Source: an uncultured Eubacteriales bacterium
Lineage (GTDB): Bacteria > Bacillota > Clostridia > Oscillospirales > CAG-272
Reading direction: 5' to 3'
NCBI GenBank assembly: GCA_948467545.1
Contig: CAOKER010000002.1
Location: 212,226 to 276,225 of the forward strand
Length of the DNA: 64,000 bases
In this document: positions 17,560 to 26,899 of the stretch, piece after piece
Layout of the letters: each line of letters starts with the position of its first letter
How positions within the stretch are numbered: position 1 is the first letter of the stretch
The notes under the pieces: model-generated
The model's input: only the letters and a program-made list of their open reading frames with translations
What the model was told of the DNA's origin: nothing
The model's database searches: none
Translations under genes and position numbers: made by a program

Positions 17560-20500
17560 TTAAGAGTCTATCGTAGATACGCAGAGAGTTGTCTCTTCAA
17601 GCACATCCAAAAGCACTCTGACCGTATCGAGCGCGGTAAACATGGTTATATTGTTTTCTGTTGCAAGAGTACGGATTTTGTAGCCGTCGGTCAGCTGTCC
17701 GAGCGACGCCACATCGCTTGTATTAATCACGTAAGCTATATGTCCCTGTCTGATAGCGGTCGGAATATCGTCGCTTCCTTCTCCGATTTTATGCAGGATT
17801 CTTGTGCGTATACCGTTCTTTTTCAGATATTCGGCAGTCCCGTTTGTGGCTTCGATATTAAAACCGAGATTGTAAAACCGTCTTATAAGCGGCAGGGCCT
17901 CTTCCTTGTCCCTGTCGGAAATGGTGGCAAAAACCGTCCCGTAATTCTGCAGACGCATTCCGGACGCCTGCAGAGCTTTATATAGAGCGCGGTTCAGCTT
18001 ATTGTCGTATCCGATTGCCTCTCCCGTGGATTTCATTTCGGGAGAAAGATACGCGTCCAGACCGCGTATTTTGCTGAAGGAGAATACCGGGACCTTAACA
18101 TACCATCTTTTCTTTTCTTCGGGATAAATATCAAAGATTCCCTGCTCCTTAAGGCTTTTTCCGAGAATAACCTCGGTTGCGATATCCGCGAGGCTGAAGC
18201 CGGTCGCCTTTGAAAGAAACGGCACGGTTCGCGATGAGCGCGGATTTACTTCTATAATGAAGACATTTTCATCTTTGTCAACAATAAACTGCACGTTGAA
18301 AAGACCTTGTATTCCTATACCGAGACCGAGCCTTTTTGCGTACTGCAGAATAATACCTTTAACTTTCGGCGAAATGCTGAACGGAGGATACACGCTGATG
18401 GAATCTCCGCTGTGAACTCCGGTCCGCTCGACAAGCTCCATAATTCCCGGTACAAAGACGTCTCTGCCGTCGCATATGGCGTCGACCTCAACCTCTTTGC
18501 CGGCAATATATTTGTCGACAAGAACAGGCTTATCCACGTCAATTTCAACTGCCGTTTTCAGATAATGACGCAGCTGTTCTTCGTTGGAGACAATCTGCAT
18601 TGCCCGTCCGCCGAGAACAAACGAAGGTCTGACGAGAACCGGGTATCCGATTTCGTCCGCGGCGCTGACTCCGTCTTCAATATTTGTGACCGCTTTGCCC
18701 TGAGGCTGAGGAATACCGAGAGAAAGCAGAAGCTTTTCAAACATGTCACGGTCTTCCGCCCTGTCAATCGCGTCACAGTCGGTGCCTATAATTTTTACTC
18801 CCCGCTGACGAAGCGGCCGCGCGAGATTTATCGCCGTCTGACCTCCGAGAGAAGCGATTACTCCCTCCGGCTTTTCAAATTCGACGATATTCATTACATC
18901 TTCGGGTGTAAGAGGCTCAAAGTACAGCTTATCGGCCGTAGTGTAATCGGTTGATACGGTTTCGGGATTGTTGTTGATAATTATCGCTTCATATCCGCAT
19001 TTCTTTATGGTCTTAACGGCGTGCACGGTGGAGTAGTCGAATTCAACTCCCTGTCCGATTCGTATCGGACCTGCTCCGAGTACAATAATTTTCTTTTTAT
19101 CGGTTACAACAGATTTGTTCTGTTCGGAGTAGGATGAGTAGAAATAAGGGATATACGCTCCGGTATGAAGCGTATCTGCCATTCGGAATATCGGTCTGAT
19201 TTCTTCTCTGTGACGCATATTATAAACTTGGATTTCGTCGGTCTCCCAAAGTCCTGCGACGGTTTTATCCGAAAAGCCCATCTTCTTCGCGCTCTTAAGC
19301 GCCGCGGCGTCGTTTTTATGGAGAGAAATATACTGTTCCATATCAATGATTTTTTTCAGGGAATCGAGGAAAAAGGAGGTGATTTTTGTTATTTCATGAA
19401 GCTTTGAAACCGATGTTCCGAGGCGAAGCAGCTGAGCAACGGCGAAAATGCTGTCATCTTTATAATCACGGAGATAATCGATAAGCTCCCGCTCGCTTTT
19501 ATCCGCAAACTTTGAAAGCCAGAAATGAGACGCTCCCGTTTCAAGACATCTTACGGATTTGAGCAGACACTCTTCGAGCGACGAACCGATTCCCATAACT
19601 TCGCCGGTGGCTTTCATCTGTGTTCCGAGAACGTTTGAAGCGGAGGCAAATTTGTCGAACGGAAAACGGGGAAGCTTTGCGACAACATAATCGAGGACGG
19701 GAGCGGTCGCGGCTGTTGTATTTGCAATGACTATTTCATCAAGGGACATACCGACGGCAACCTTGGCGGTAACCTTGGCAATCGGGTATCCGCTTGCCTT
19801 TGACGCGAGTGCGGATGAGCGGGAAACTCTTGGGTTTACTTCTATAAGGTAGTATTCGCTTGAATTCGGATTCAGTGCGAACTGTATATTGCATCCGCCT
19901 TCAATTTTCAGCGCCTTGATAAGCTTTACCGCGCTGTCGCCGAGCATTTTCAGATCGTGCTCGCTCAAAGTCATAATCGGGGCGACGACTATAGAATCTC
20001 CTGTGTGAACTCCGACAGGATCTATATTTTCCATTCCGCAGACTGTGATTACATTGTCGTCTTTGTCCCGCATCATTTCAAATTCGATTTCTTTAAAGCC
20101 TTTTACGCTTTTTTCTATAAGCACCTGATGTACGGGCGACAGCTTAAAAGCGTTTGTTCCGATTTCGGCAAGCTCCTCCTCGTTATTCGCGAAGCCGCCT
20201 CCCGTTCCTCCCAGGGTAAAGGCCGGACGCAGTACAACCGGGTATCCGATGTTTGCCGCGGCTTTTTTTGCTTCTTCGAGAGAATAGGTAATTTCAGACG
20301 GAATTGTGGGCTCTCCGATTGACTGACAAAGCTCTTTGAAGAGCTCGCGGTCCTCGGCCTGTTCGATACTCCTGCTGCTTGTGCCGAGAAGCTCTACGGA
20401 GCATTCCTTAAGCACTCCTTTTTTTTCAAGCTGCATGGCTAAATTGAGCCCGGTCTGACCTCCTATTCCGGGAATTATGGCGTTGGGACGTTCGTATCTT

Positions 20501-20733
20501 AATATCCGCGCGATATATTCGAGCGTCAGCGGCTCCATATATACTTTGTCGGCAATTGATGTGTCCGTCATTATTGTCGCGGGATTTGAATTGCAGAGGA
20601 CAACCTCGTATCCTTCCTCTTTAAGGGCGAGACATGCCTGTGTTCCCGCATAGTCAAACTCTGCGGCCTGTCCGATAACGATAGGTCCCGAGCCGATTAT
20701 CATGATTTTTTTGATATCCGTACGTTTTGACAT
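17560..20733 (-). CDS. carB: Carbamoyl-phosphate synthase, large subunit
   Basis: CarB makes carbamoyl phosphate from bicarbonate, ammonia and two ATP. At 1057 residues it is full length. Two homologous ATP-grasp halves are visible: KIMIIGSGPIVIGQAAEFDY at residue 9 and a matching GPIRIGQGVEFDY segment near 560. A C-terminal MGS-like allosteric domain spans roughly 930-1057. GGAGG precedes the ATG by eight bases. The glutaminase subunit carA, normally beside it, is not in the window, so CarA must be encoded elsewhere. Confidence 0.96.
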   Translation of the reverse strand: MSKRTDIKKIMIIGSGPIVIGQAAEFDYAGTQACLALKEEGYEVVLCNSNPATIMTDTSIADKVYMEPLTLEYIARILRYERPNAIIPGIGGQTGLNLAMQLEKKGVLKECSVELLGTSSRSIEQAEDRELFKELCQSIGEPTIPSEITYSLEEAKKAAANIGYPVVLRPAFTLGGTGGGFANNEEELAEIGTNAFKLSPVHQVLIEKSVKGFKEIEFEMMRDKDDNVITVCGMENIDPVGVHTGDSIVVAPIMTLSEHDLKMLGDSAVKLIKALKIEGGCNIQFALNPNSSEYYLIEVNPRVSRSSALASKASGYPIAKVTAKVAVGMSLDEIVIANTTAATAPVLDYVVAKLPRFPFDKFASASNVLGTQMKATGEVMGIGSSLEECLLKSVRCLETGASHFWLSKFADKSERELIDYLRDYKDDSIFAVAQLLRLGTSVSKLHEITKITSFFLDSLKKIIDMEQYISLHKNDAAALKSAKKMGFSDKTVAGLWETDEIQVYNMRHREEIRPIFRMADTLHTGAYIPYFYSSYSEQNKSVVTDKKKIIVLGAGPIRIGQGVEFDYSTVHAVKTIKKCGYEAIIINNNPETVSTDYTTADKLYFEPLTPEDVMNIVEFEKPEGVIASLGGQTAINLARPLRQRGVKIIGTDCDAIDRAEDRDMFEKLLLSLGIPQPQGKAVTNIEDGVSAADEIGYPVLVRPSFVLGGRAMQIVSNEEQLRHYLKTAVEIDVDKPVLVDKYIAGKEVEVDAICDGRDVFVPGIMELVERTGVHSGDSISVYPPFSISPKVKGIILQYAKRLGLGIGIQGLFNVQFIVDKDENVFIIEVNPRSSRTVPFLSKATGFSLADIATEVILGKSLKEQGIFDIYPEEKKRWYVKVPVFSFSKIRGLDAYLSPEMKSTGEAIGYDNKLNRALYKALQASGMRLQNYGTVFATISDRDKEEALPLIRRFYNLGFNIEATNGTAEYLKKNGIRTRILHKIGEGSDDIPTAIRQGHIAYVINTSDVASLGQLTDGYKIRTLATENNITMFTALDTVRVLLDVLEETTLCVSTIDS

Positions 20734-20796
20734 TATTGTTTCCTCCGGTATTTGATTCTGTTCAGCGGTTTTCTGTATGATTATTCTTTCGATAAG

Positions 20797-20934
20797 GCGG
20801 CGATATCTTTAGCTGCGATGTCGTCTTTAGCCGCGATGTCGTCTTTAGCTGCGATATTGTCTTTAGTCGCGATGTCGTCTATAGTCGCGATGTTATCTTT
20901 AGCTGTGCGGGCATATTTAATTGCGATTACCTCT
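20797..20934. repeat. 18-bp tandem repeat between pyrC and carB
   Basis: Six copies of an 18-base unit (TTAGCTGCGATGTCGTCT, plus strand) lie in tandem at about 20808-20915 with a few substitutions each. Because 18 is divisible by three, one plus-strand frame stays open and mimics a short hydrophobic peptide; it is not credible as a gene. Confidence 0.85.
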
Positions 20935-22146
20935 TTATTTATCGCTGTATACTGCTTTTTCGTTTGCGACGGTTAGGACGCACCTCCCCAAAACTTCCCT
21001 GCCGGAAAACGGAGTTGCTCTCCCTTCGGAGTAAAATTTATTCGGATCTATGCGATACGGCTCGGAGATTTCAAAGACCGCAAAATCGTGACCGCCGTCT
21101 ATTCCGAAGCGTCTCCGCGGCGCCGTGCACATCAGCCCGATAAGCTTGTCAAGGCTGCAGAAGCCTTTCATTACAAGCTCCGTATAAAGAATCGGAAAAG
21201 CCGTTTCAAGTCCGACGACTCCCATTAAGCTGCCCTCAAGTCCGCGTGATTTTTCCGAGACGCTGTGCGGCGCGTGGTCGGTTGCAATCATGTCGATTGT
21301 GCCGTCCGCGATTCCGCGGAGCAGAGCTTCTCTGTCCGCTTTTCCCCGAAGAGGCGGGTTCATCTTAAATCGTCCGTCCTCCTCAAGGCTGTCATCGCAA
21401 AGAACGAGATAGTGCGGCGCGGTTTCGCAGGTAATATCGACTCCTTCGGCCTTTGCGCGTCTTATAAGCTCTACGCTTTCCTTTGCCGAAATGTGGCACA
21501 CATGGTACGCGCAGCCCGTCTCCTTTGCCAGTCCGATGTCTCTTTCAATCTGTCTGAACTCGCTCTCGCTGCAGATTCCGCGGTGTCCGTGACACCTTGC
21601 GTATTCGCCGTCGTGGATATATCCGCCGCGGAGAAGCGTATTATCCTCACAGTGAGCCGCTATAATTTTTCCGAGAGATCGGGCTTTGATCATAGCCTGT
21701 CTCATTATATCTTCACTCTGAACTCCCCTGCCGTCGTCCGAAAAAGCACAGACGTATTCGGCCATACCGTTCATGTCTGAGAGCTCGGAGCCGCTTTCGC
21801 CGACCGTAATCGCACCGTAGGGAATTACTTTGATTTCGGCCGATTTTTCTATTGCGTCAAGCTGAGGCTTCAAGGTTTCGGGCGAATCCGGAACGGGATT
21901 CAGATTCGGCATTGTACACACAGCCGTGTATCCTCCGTGCGCAGCTGCGGCGCAGCCGCTTTTTATCGTTTCTTTATATAAAAAACCCGGCTCTCTGAAA
22001 TGTACATGTACATCGCAGAGACCGGGAACTATAATGTAATTTTCCGAGAAATAGGAAGTAAGACCGGCATCGGTCAGAAAGTCAAAAGCAAAAGACTGAA
22101 CTTCATTTTTGTATGCCCTTTTGTATGCCATGTCTGTTGTTTTCAT
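20935..22146 (-). CDS. pyrC: Dihydroorotase
   Basis: PyrC cyclises carbamoyl-aspartate to dihydroorotate. Starting at MKTTDMAYKRAYKN it has 403 residues. The metal-binding DVHVHFREPG is near residue 46, and the ATDHAPH motif near 282 carries the third metal site and catalytic Asp. The ATG is preceded by GGAGGAG at four bases; the longer frame beginning at 22227 runs into the leader and terminator and is rejected. It is the first gene of the pyrimidine operon. Confidence 0.95.
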   Translation of the reverse strand: MKTTDMAYKRAYKNEVQSFAFDFLTDAGLTSYFSENYIIVPGLCDVHVHFREPGFLYKETIKSGCAAAAHGGYTAVCTMPNLNPVPDSPETLKPQLDAIEKSAEIKVIPYGAITVGESGSELSDMNGMAEYVCAFSDDGRGVQSEDIMRQAMIKARSLGKIIAAHCEDNTLLRGGYIHDGEYARCHGHRGICSESEFRQIERDIGLAKETGCAYHVCHISAKESVELIRRAKAEGVDITCETAPHYLVLCDDSLEEDGRFKMNPPLRGKADREALLRGIADGTIDMIATDHAPHSVSEKSRGLEGSLMGVVGLETAFPILYTELVMKGFCSLDKLIGLMCTAPRRRFGIDGGHDFAVFEISEPYRIDPNKFYSEGRATPFSGREVLGRCVLTVANEKAVYSDK

Positions 22147-22355
22147 GTGACTCCTCCTGCTCTGAGAATATATCCGGCGTTCCGTCTGAATTAACCGTAA
22201 TAAATAAAAAATCTTGCTTTTCAGCAAGATTTGATAAACAGGCTATAAATAGATAAGGATAAAGCTGCGTCTGAGAGAAAATTTTAAAACGCTTATACTC
22301 TATCACATGTTACCAATCTTGCCGGCATCTCTGTACCAACTTAAAAATTGTCATC
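22147..22355 (-). promoter_or_regulatory. pyrC leader with terminator and candidate antiterminator
   Basis: The roughly 210-base untranslated leader ends in an intrinsic terminator (minus strand AAATCTTGC, six-base loop, GCAAGATTT, then a T-rich run; 22209-22232). The same octamer GCAAGATT occurs earlier in the leader at 22315-22322, where it could pair with the 5' arm of the terminator and block it. This is the layout of an attenuator. I do not recognise the PyrR-binding consensus, so the regulator is unassigned. Confidence 0.65.
22209..22232 (-). terminator. Leader terminator upstream of pyrC
   Basis: A nine-base-pair perfect stem AAATCTTGC/GCAAGATTT with a six-base loop is followed by a T-rich tract, about 60 bases before the pyrC start. 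Confidence 0.85.
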
Positions 22356-22361
22356 TGTAAC

Positions 22362-22390
22362 AGTATATCACAAAGATAATTTTATGTCAA
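22362..22390 (-). promoter_or_regulatory. Sigma-A promoter of the pyrimidine operon
   Basis: TTGACA and TATACT on the minus strand are separated by 17 bases. The -35 box lies in one copy of a 22-base duplication (22382-22425), so a second TTGACA-like hexamer sits just upstream. Confidence 0.8.
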
Positions 22391-22425
22391 GTAAAAATTT
22401 GCGTTATGTCAAGTAAAAATTTGCG
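22382..22425. repeat. 22-bp direct duplication carrying the -35 region
   Basis: TTATGTCAAGTAAAAATTTG occurs twice back to back between the glycosidase stop and the pyrC promoter. Both copies contain TTGACA on the minus strand. Confidence 0.8.
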
Positions 22426-22427
22426 GT

Positions 22428-23711
22428 TTATCCGGCCTTTTTGCTTCTTACCATGAAAGCGTTCGGGAGAATTCGCCCGATAGACGGATTCCATGAACAG
22501 TTTTTTGTGGTGATTTCACCGTTATAGGCAAGGCATGAGCTTGCGCCTCCGTCACAGCAGGACGCGTTTACAATGTTATAATCCATCAGTATTTCGGCCA
22601 GATCTCCTACCGTGCATCCGACAGACCAGGTTACATCGCGCCCGTCTATAATGAGAAAGGCAATTACACCGTCTTCTCTCTGACCGACCGCGGTTCTCGG
22701 CTGAAGACCGTACCCCGCCGATCCTGTTACCTGCTGTACGCCGTCCGCGATTAAGACAGGATAAAATTGAATTCCGTCGCGTATATTGTACTGATCCCAG
22801 CTTCCGATGTCACCCACAACAAGCTTATCGTCGGTTGTCAGAACAATGCTGCTGTAGCCGGACAGATAATTCCCCCAGTAGTTTCCCTCCGAGCATGAGA
22901 GGCCGACGATTGTTCCTCCGTTTCCGTTTCCCGCCGGATCGTTAAACCCGCTTGCGTTTATTCCGGCGACCGCTCCGTAAACCTCCATCATGTCGAGAAT
23001 TCTCATTCCGGTATTGTTTTGATACTGTGTTTGTCCGACAAACACTCTTGACGGATCATCGATAAGCATGATCTGACCTCTGAAGCTGCCTCGGACAATT
23101 TCAGATATTATCAGTCCTTCTTCTATGTCGTTTACAAGAACGGTGTTGCCCGCGTAGTCCTTGTCTCCGACGCTGAGTTCTTTTTGACCGAGAATGTCCT
23201 CCGGACGTTTTTCCTTTGCCGGCACATCCTTTTCATCGCTCGTATCCTTTGTTTCATCGGTCATCACCAACAAATCGTTTCCGCCGACTATTCCTGAGTT
23301 TGTGGTGTAATTCTTCATTACCTCGTCAATTGTATTTTTCGGGAAAAACGCGGTTGCAAGCCAATGATGCTTTCCTGTTGTCATGGCGGTTTCTATCCAT
23401 ATGCCGCGCCAATACGCGATAAACGGAATGTTTGAAAACACCACGATAAGATACATGCATACAATTGCTCCGATAACCGATGAGAGGGTTATAAGTATTT
23501 TGCGTCTGCGCCTTTTCGGATTGGTTTTCGCGGAGAGCTTTTTAGCCGTCTTTTTACTCTCCTGTTTTTTATTTTTGCCCGAAGCGCCTTTTCCGCGCAT
23601 GTTGCCACGCATATTTCCGCGCATGTTTTCACGCATGATAGAAGCTTTTTCAAGAGATAAAATATCCTGAGCCTTGTCTTCCGCAGATATAACGGAATTT
23701 TGTTCTGCCAT
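22428..23711 (-). CDS. Membrane-anchored phosphodiester glycosidase-domain protein
   Basis: The 427-residue protein has a basic cytoplasmic N-terminus, one membrane segment near residues 75-95 (ILITLSSVIGAIVCMYLIVV) and a large outer domain. The C-terminal half contains VAGINASGFNDP near 250 and DGGASSCLAYNGE near 390, which match the NAGPA/DUF2233-type phosphodiester glycosidase family often linked to cell-surface polysaccharide. Residues near 28-40 carry three NMRG repeats, a coding counterpart of the local spacer repeats. The downstream of two ATGs was chosen because AAAGGA lies nine bases before it. The true substrate is unknown. Confidence 0.8.
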   Translation of the reverse strand: MAEQNSVISAEDKAQDILSLEKASIMRENMRGNMRGNMRGKGASGKNKKQESKKTAKKLSAKTNPKRRRRKILITLSSVIGAIVCMYLIVVFSNIPFIAYWRGIWIETAMTTGKHHWLATAFFPKNTIDEVMKNYTTNSGIVGGNDLLVMTDETKDTSDEKDVPAKEKRPEDILGQKELSVGDKDYAGNTVLVNDIEEGLIISEIVRGSFRGQIMLIDDPSRVFVGQTQYQNNTGMRILDMMEVYGAVAGINASGFNDPAGNGNGGTIVGLSCSEGNYWGNYLSGYSSIVLTTDDKLVVGDIGSWDQYNIRDGIQFYPVLIADGVQQVTGSAGYGLQPRTAVGQREDGVIAFLIIDGRDVTWSVGCTVGDLAEILMDYNIVNASCCDGGASSCLAYNGEITTKNCSWNPSIGRILPNAFMVRSKKAG

Positions 23712-23949
23712 AGACCTTTGTCCTTTCATAAGATAGGTAGGGTGTGAAACATCGAAGTGTGAAAAATGAATTCCTGTTTATATATATGTATAGATATGTA
23801 TAAATAATCGAATTACCGCAATTATATATATTTCGCAGGTAATTATATCACAACTTAGAATAAAATGTGTATTCATTTTGTTAATTCTCTGTATATGCTA
23901 TACGAAAATAAATAATATAACTTAAGCGGAATGTCTCATTTATAGGAGG

Positions 23950-23972
23950 CGGCGGATACCGCCGTGTTTTTT
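23950..23972 (+). terminator. Isolated hairpin with T run
   Basis: CGGCGG, a three-base loop and CCGCCG are followed by TGTTTTTT in an otherwise featureless AT-rich gap (23712-24064). No plus-strand gene precedes it. It could end an unannotated small RNA or be chance. Confidence 0.3.
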
Positions 23973-24064
23973 AGCGGCGGTGTAATTACGGAACGCCTAT
24001 GCACGGAGCTCTTTGCGTTACTGCATTACTGAAAAAATTTTTCTAAAAAATTATCAGATTGCTA

Positions 24065-24093
24065 TTGACAATCATATGACTATATGATATAAT
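24065..24093 (+). promoter_or_regulatory. Consensus promoter with an internal inverted repeat
   Basis: TTGACA and TATAAT are separated by exactly 17 bases. The spacer holds an inverted repeat, ATCATAT then ATATGAT at 24071-24077 and 24082-24088, and ATCATAT recurs right after the -10 box. This placement is that of a repressor operator. It drives the SPFH gene 66 bases downstream. Confidence 0.8.
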
Positions 24094-24158
24094 CATATCA
24101 ATGGAAAATAACAGTGCTGAAATTACCAAAATACATATTTACAAAGGAGTAAAATTAA

Positions 24159-25055
24159 ATGACCAAATTTAAAGCTAACGGAAAAAAGATCAGCGTGAAG
24201 CTGATTCTTGTGATTGCGGCAGCGGCAGTATTGATTATATTGGGTGCGATGTGTACCGTTCAGGTACCGACCGGACATACCGGCGTTGTTGTTACTTTCG
24301 GACGTACCGAAAGCTATGTACTGTCAGAAGGACTTCATTTTGTGCTTCCGTGGCAGAATGTAATTAAAATGGATAACCGCGCGCAAAAGGAGTCGGTAAC
24401 GCTCAGCGCGTTTTCAAGCGATATCCAGCAGGTAGAGGTAAATGTTTCCGTAAATTACAGCGTTGACAGAGAGACCTCTCAGGAGCTTTACAGAAATGTA
24501 GGACAGTATTACTATGACACGGTGATGAATCCGAGAATTATGGAGGACGTTAAGGCCGTGTTCTCAAAATGTACCGCGGAAAATCTTGTCGCGAGCCGAG
24601 AGGACCTTTCGGTCGAGGTGGAATCTATTCTTTCGCCCGAAATGAAAGAATACGGTATCGAAATAATTTCCGTATCAATTGAAGATATTGATTTTACGGA
24701 CGTCTTTACAGACGCTGTAGAAGCAAAGCAGGTTGCGGAGCAGTCGAAGCTTCAGGCGGAAATTGAGGAAGCGCAAAAAACAATGATTGCACAGCAGGAA
24801 GCGGAGCGCGCACAGATTCAGGCTAACGCCAACGCGGAAGTGGCAAAGATAAACGCGGACGCGGAGGCGTACGCCGTTAAGGTTGCGGCAGACGCCGAAG
24901 CGGAAGCAAACCAGAAAATAGCAAATTCTCTTACAAACGAACTTATTCAGTACAATGAAGTTTCCAGATGGAACGGCGAGCTTCCGCAGGTTTATGCGTC
25001 GGACGGAACGGTTCCGATTCTGAACATGCAGGGAGACGGCAATACGCAGGGTTGA
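24159..25055 (+). CDS. SPFH/prohibitin-family membrane protein
   Basis: The 298-residue protein has a short basic N-terminus, one membrane segment (residues about 14-35) and an SPFH domain beginning VPTGHTGVVVTFGRTESYVL. A long alanine/glutamate-rich coiled coil (about 185-255) resembles prohibitin and HflC/HflK. These proteins form membrane ring or cage scaffolds that organise proteases and lipids. AAAGGAG lies seven to ten bases before the ATG. It stands alone as a single-gene transcript with its own strong promoter and terminator; no NfeD or FtsH partner is adjacent. Confidence 0.88.
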   Translation: MTKFKANGKKISVKLILVIAAAAVLIILGAMCTVQVPTGHTGVVVTFGRTESYVLSEGLHFVLPWQNVIKMDNRAQKESVTLSAFSSDIQQVEVNVSVNYSVDRETSQELYRNVGQYYYDTVMNPRIMEDVKAVFSKCTAENLVASREDLSVEVESILSPEMKEYGIEIISVSIEDIDFTDVFTDAVEAKQVAEQSKLQAEIEEAQKTMIAQQEAERAQIQANANAEVAKINADAEAYAVKVAADAEAEANQKIANSLTNELIQYNEVSRWNGELPQVYASDGTVPILNMQGDGNTQG

Positions 25056-25067
25056 TTAATTAAAAAA

Positions 25068-25103
25068 ACGGACCTGAGGTTATTTACCTCAGGTCCGTTT
25101 TTG
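25068..25103 (+). terminator. Terminator of the SPFH gene
   Basis: A perfect 13-bp stem ACGGACCTGAGGT/ACCTCAGGTCCGT with a five-base loop is followed by TTTTT. A-richness on the other side makes it usable for gpmI too. Confidence 0.95.
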
Positions 25104-25137
25104 TCAGTCTGCAAAAGAGGCGGAGAACAGGGAGGCG

Positions 25138-25190
25138 CTCCCGCATAGCGCACATAGCGCACATACCGTGCATACCGTACATACCGCAGA
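25138..25190. repeat. Short CGCACATA/CATACCGT tandem repeat
   Basis: About five copies of a 9-10 base unit alternating GCGCACATA and CCGTACATA lie between the SPFH terminator and the end of gpmI. Confidence 0.7.
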
Positions 25191-25236
25191 AGCGCCGCCG
25201 TCTATGAATAATCCTATGAATATATGAATAGATTAT

Positions 25237-26883
25237 TTAACTCTCAATAATAGATTTGTCCCACATGTCGGGCGCCTCATAGCCGAGAAGGTTTACCGTT
25301 GTCGCCGCAATGTTTGAAAGTCCGTAGGATTCATTTGTTTTTACGGTGTATTTATCCGAGGTGAAATTATCGTAAAATATGCATGGAACAGGGTTCAGCG
25401 TGTGACTTGTCTTTGCTTTCGGATTTCCCTCGGCGCCTATCTTGGGCGCTTTTGTCTTTTTGTCGATTTCGTACATCTCGTCGGCGTTGCCGTGGTCTGC
25501 CGTTATGATAACCGCGCCCTGAAGCTTATCAATTACCGGAAGAATACGCGCGAGCTGAAGGTCAAGCGCTTCAACGCTGATAACCGTCGCCTGATAATTT
25601 CCGGTATGTCCCACCATGTCGCCGTTAGGATAATTGCATCTCAGATATTTATATTTTCCGGAGAGAAGCATTTCGATGAGCTTATCTGTGATTTCCGCGC
25701 ATTTCATCCACGGGCGCTGTTCAAACGGAATTATATCGCTTGGAATTTCGATGTATGTTTCAAGCTCCTCGGAAAACTTTCCGGATTTGTTTCCGTTCCA
25801 AAAATATGTGACATGACCGTATTTTTGCGTTTCCGAAATGGCGAGCTGGCTGATTCCGGTGTCGGCAAGATATTCGCCGAGCGTATTTGTAATTTCCGGA
25901 GGATTTACAAGATAGTGCGCGGGAATATGCAGATCGCCGTCATATTCAAGCATTCCGGCATAATAGACTTTCGGCGCGCGTATTCTGTCAAATTTGTCAA
26001 AATCCGCTCCGCCTTCAAAGGCTCTTGAGATTTCAAGAGAACGGTCGCCGCGGAAATTATAGAAGATAACCGTGTCACCGTCTTCAATTGTACCGACGGG
26101 ACTGCCGTCTTTTTCAATGACAAAGGGATCGATGTCCTGATCTATGGCATGAGTTTCCCCGCGCAGGGTTTTCACAGCTTCGGACGCGGATGCAAATCTT
26201 CGCGCGTCGCCGAGTACGTGGGTATGCCAGCCGCGTTCTACCATGGACCAGTCGGCTTCATAGCGGTCCATTGTTATTTTCATTCTTCCTCCGCCGGACG
26301 CGATACAGATATCAAAGCTATCGCTTCTGAGCCCTTTCAGGAAATCCTCAAACGGTTCGATATATTCAAGAGCCGTTGTCTCTCCGACATCGCGGCCGTC
26401 CAGCAGAATGTGAATTCTCACGCGTCCTACGCCGTCTTTTTTTGCGTGCTCGATCATACTCCGCAGATGCTCGATGTTAGAGTGAACATTGCCGTCGGAA
26501 AAAAGACCGAGGAAGTGCATTGTGCCGTTACTTTCAAGCACATTTTTAACAGCGGCTTTCCATGTTTCCGATTCAAACATTTTACCGGAAGAAATTGAGT
26601 TTGAAACAAGCAGCGCTCCTTGAGCAAAAACCTGTCCCGAGCCGAGCGCATTGTGACCTACTTCCGAATTTCCCATGTCGTCGTCCGACGGGAGGCCGAC
26701 CGCCGTTCCGTGAGCCTTAAGAGTTACCGTCGGGTATTTTTTCATAAGCATATCGAGAGTCGGTGTATACGCGGCTTCGACCGCGTTTCCGTTTCCGGGG
26801 GCGTTCAGTCCTACGCCGTCCATGACAATTGTAAGAAGAGGTCCCTTTATACCTGCGAATTTATCTGATTTATTTAGTTTCAT
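25237..26883 (-). CDS. gpmI: 2,3-bisphosphoglycerate-independent phosphoglycerate mutase
   Basis: GpmI interconverts 3- and 2-phosphoglycerate in glycolysis, using two Mn ions. The 548-residue protein is slightly longer than the usual 510. TIVMDGVGLN near residue 18 gives the first metal ligand. DDMGNSEVGH near 68 carries the phosphorylated serine, and ITADHGNADEMYE near 463 supplies further ligands. AAAGG lies upstream of the ATG, after a short AT-rich tandem repeat. Confidence 0.95.
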   Translation of the reverse strand: MKLNKSDKFAGIKGPLLTIVMDGVGLNAPGNGNAVEAAYTPTLDMLMKKYPTVTLKAHGTAVGLPSDDDMGNSEVGHNALGSGQVFAQGALLVSNSISSGKMFESETWKAAVKNVLESNGTMHFLGLFSDGNVHSNIEHLRSMIEHAKKDGVGRVRIHILLDGRDVGETTALEYIEPFEDFLKGLRSDSFDICIASGGGRMKITMDRYEADWSMVERGWHTHVLGDARRFASASEAVKTLRGETHAIDQDIDPFVIEKDGSPVGTIEDGDTVIFYNFRGDRSLEISRAFEGGADFDKFDRIRAPKVYYAGMLEYDGDLHIPAHYLVNPPEITNTLGEYLADTGISQLAISETQKYGHVTYFWNGNKSGKFSEELETYIEIPSDIIPFEQRPWMKCAEITDKLIEMLLSGKYKYLRCNYPNGDMVGHTGNYQATVISVEALDLQLARILPVIDKLQGAVIITADHGNADEMYEIDKKTKAPKIGAEGNPKAKTSHTLNPVPCIFYDNFTSDKYTVKTNESYGLSNIAATTVNLLGYEAPDMWDKSIIES

Positions 26884-26899
26884 TGGATAACCAAGCCTT

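Noticed and set aside
20752..20976. Plus-strand hydrophobic repeat peptide (SLAAMS repeats)
   Set aside because: An 18-bp non-coding repeat between pyrC and carB keeps a frame open; no ribosome site.
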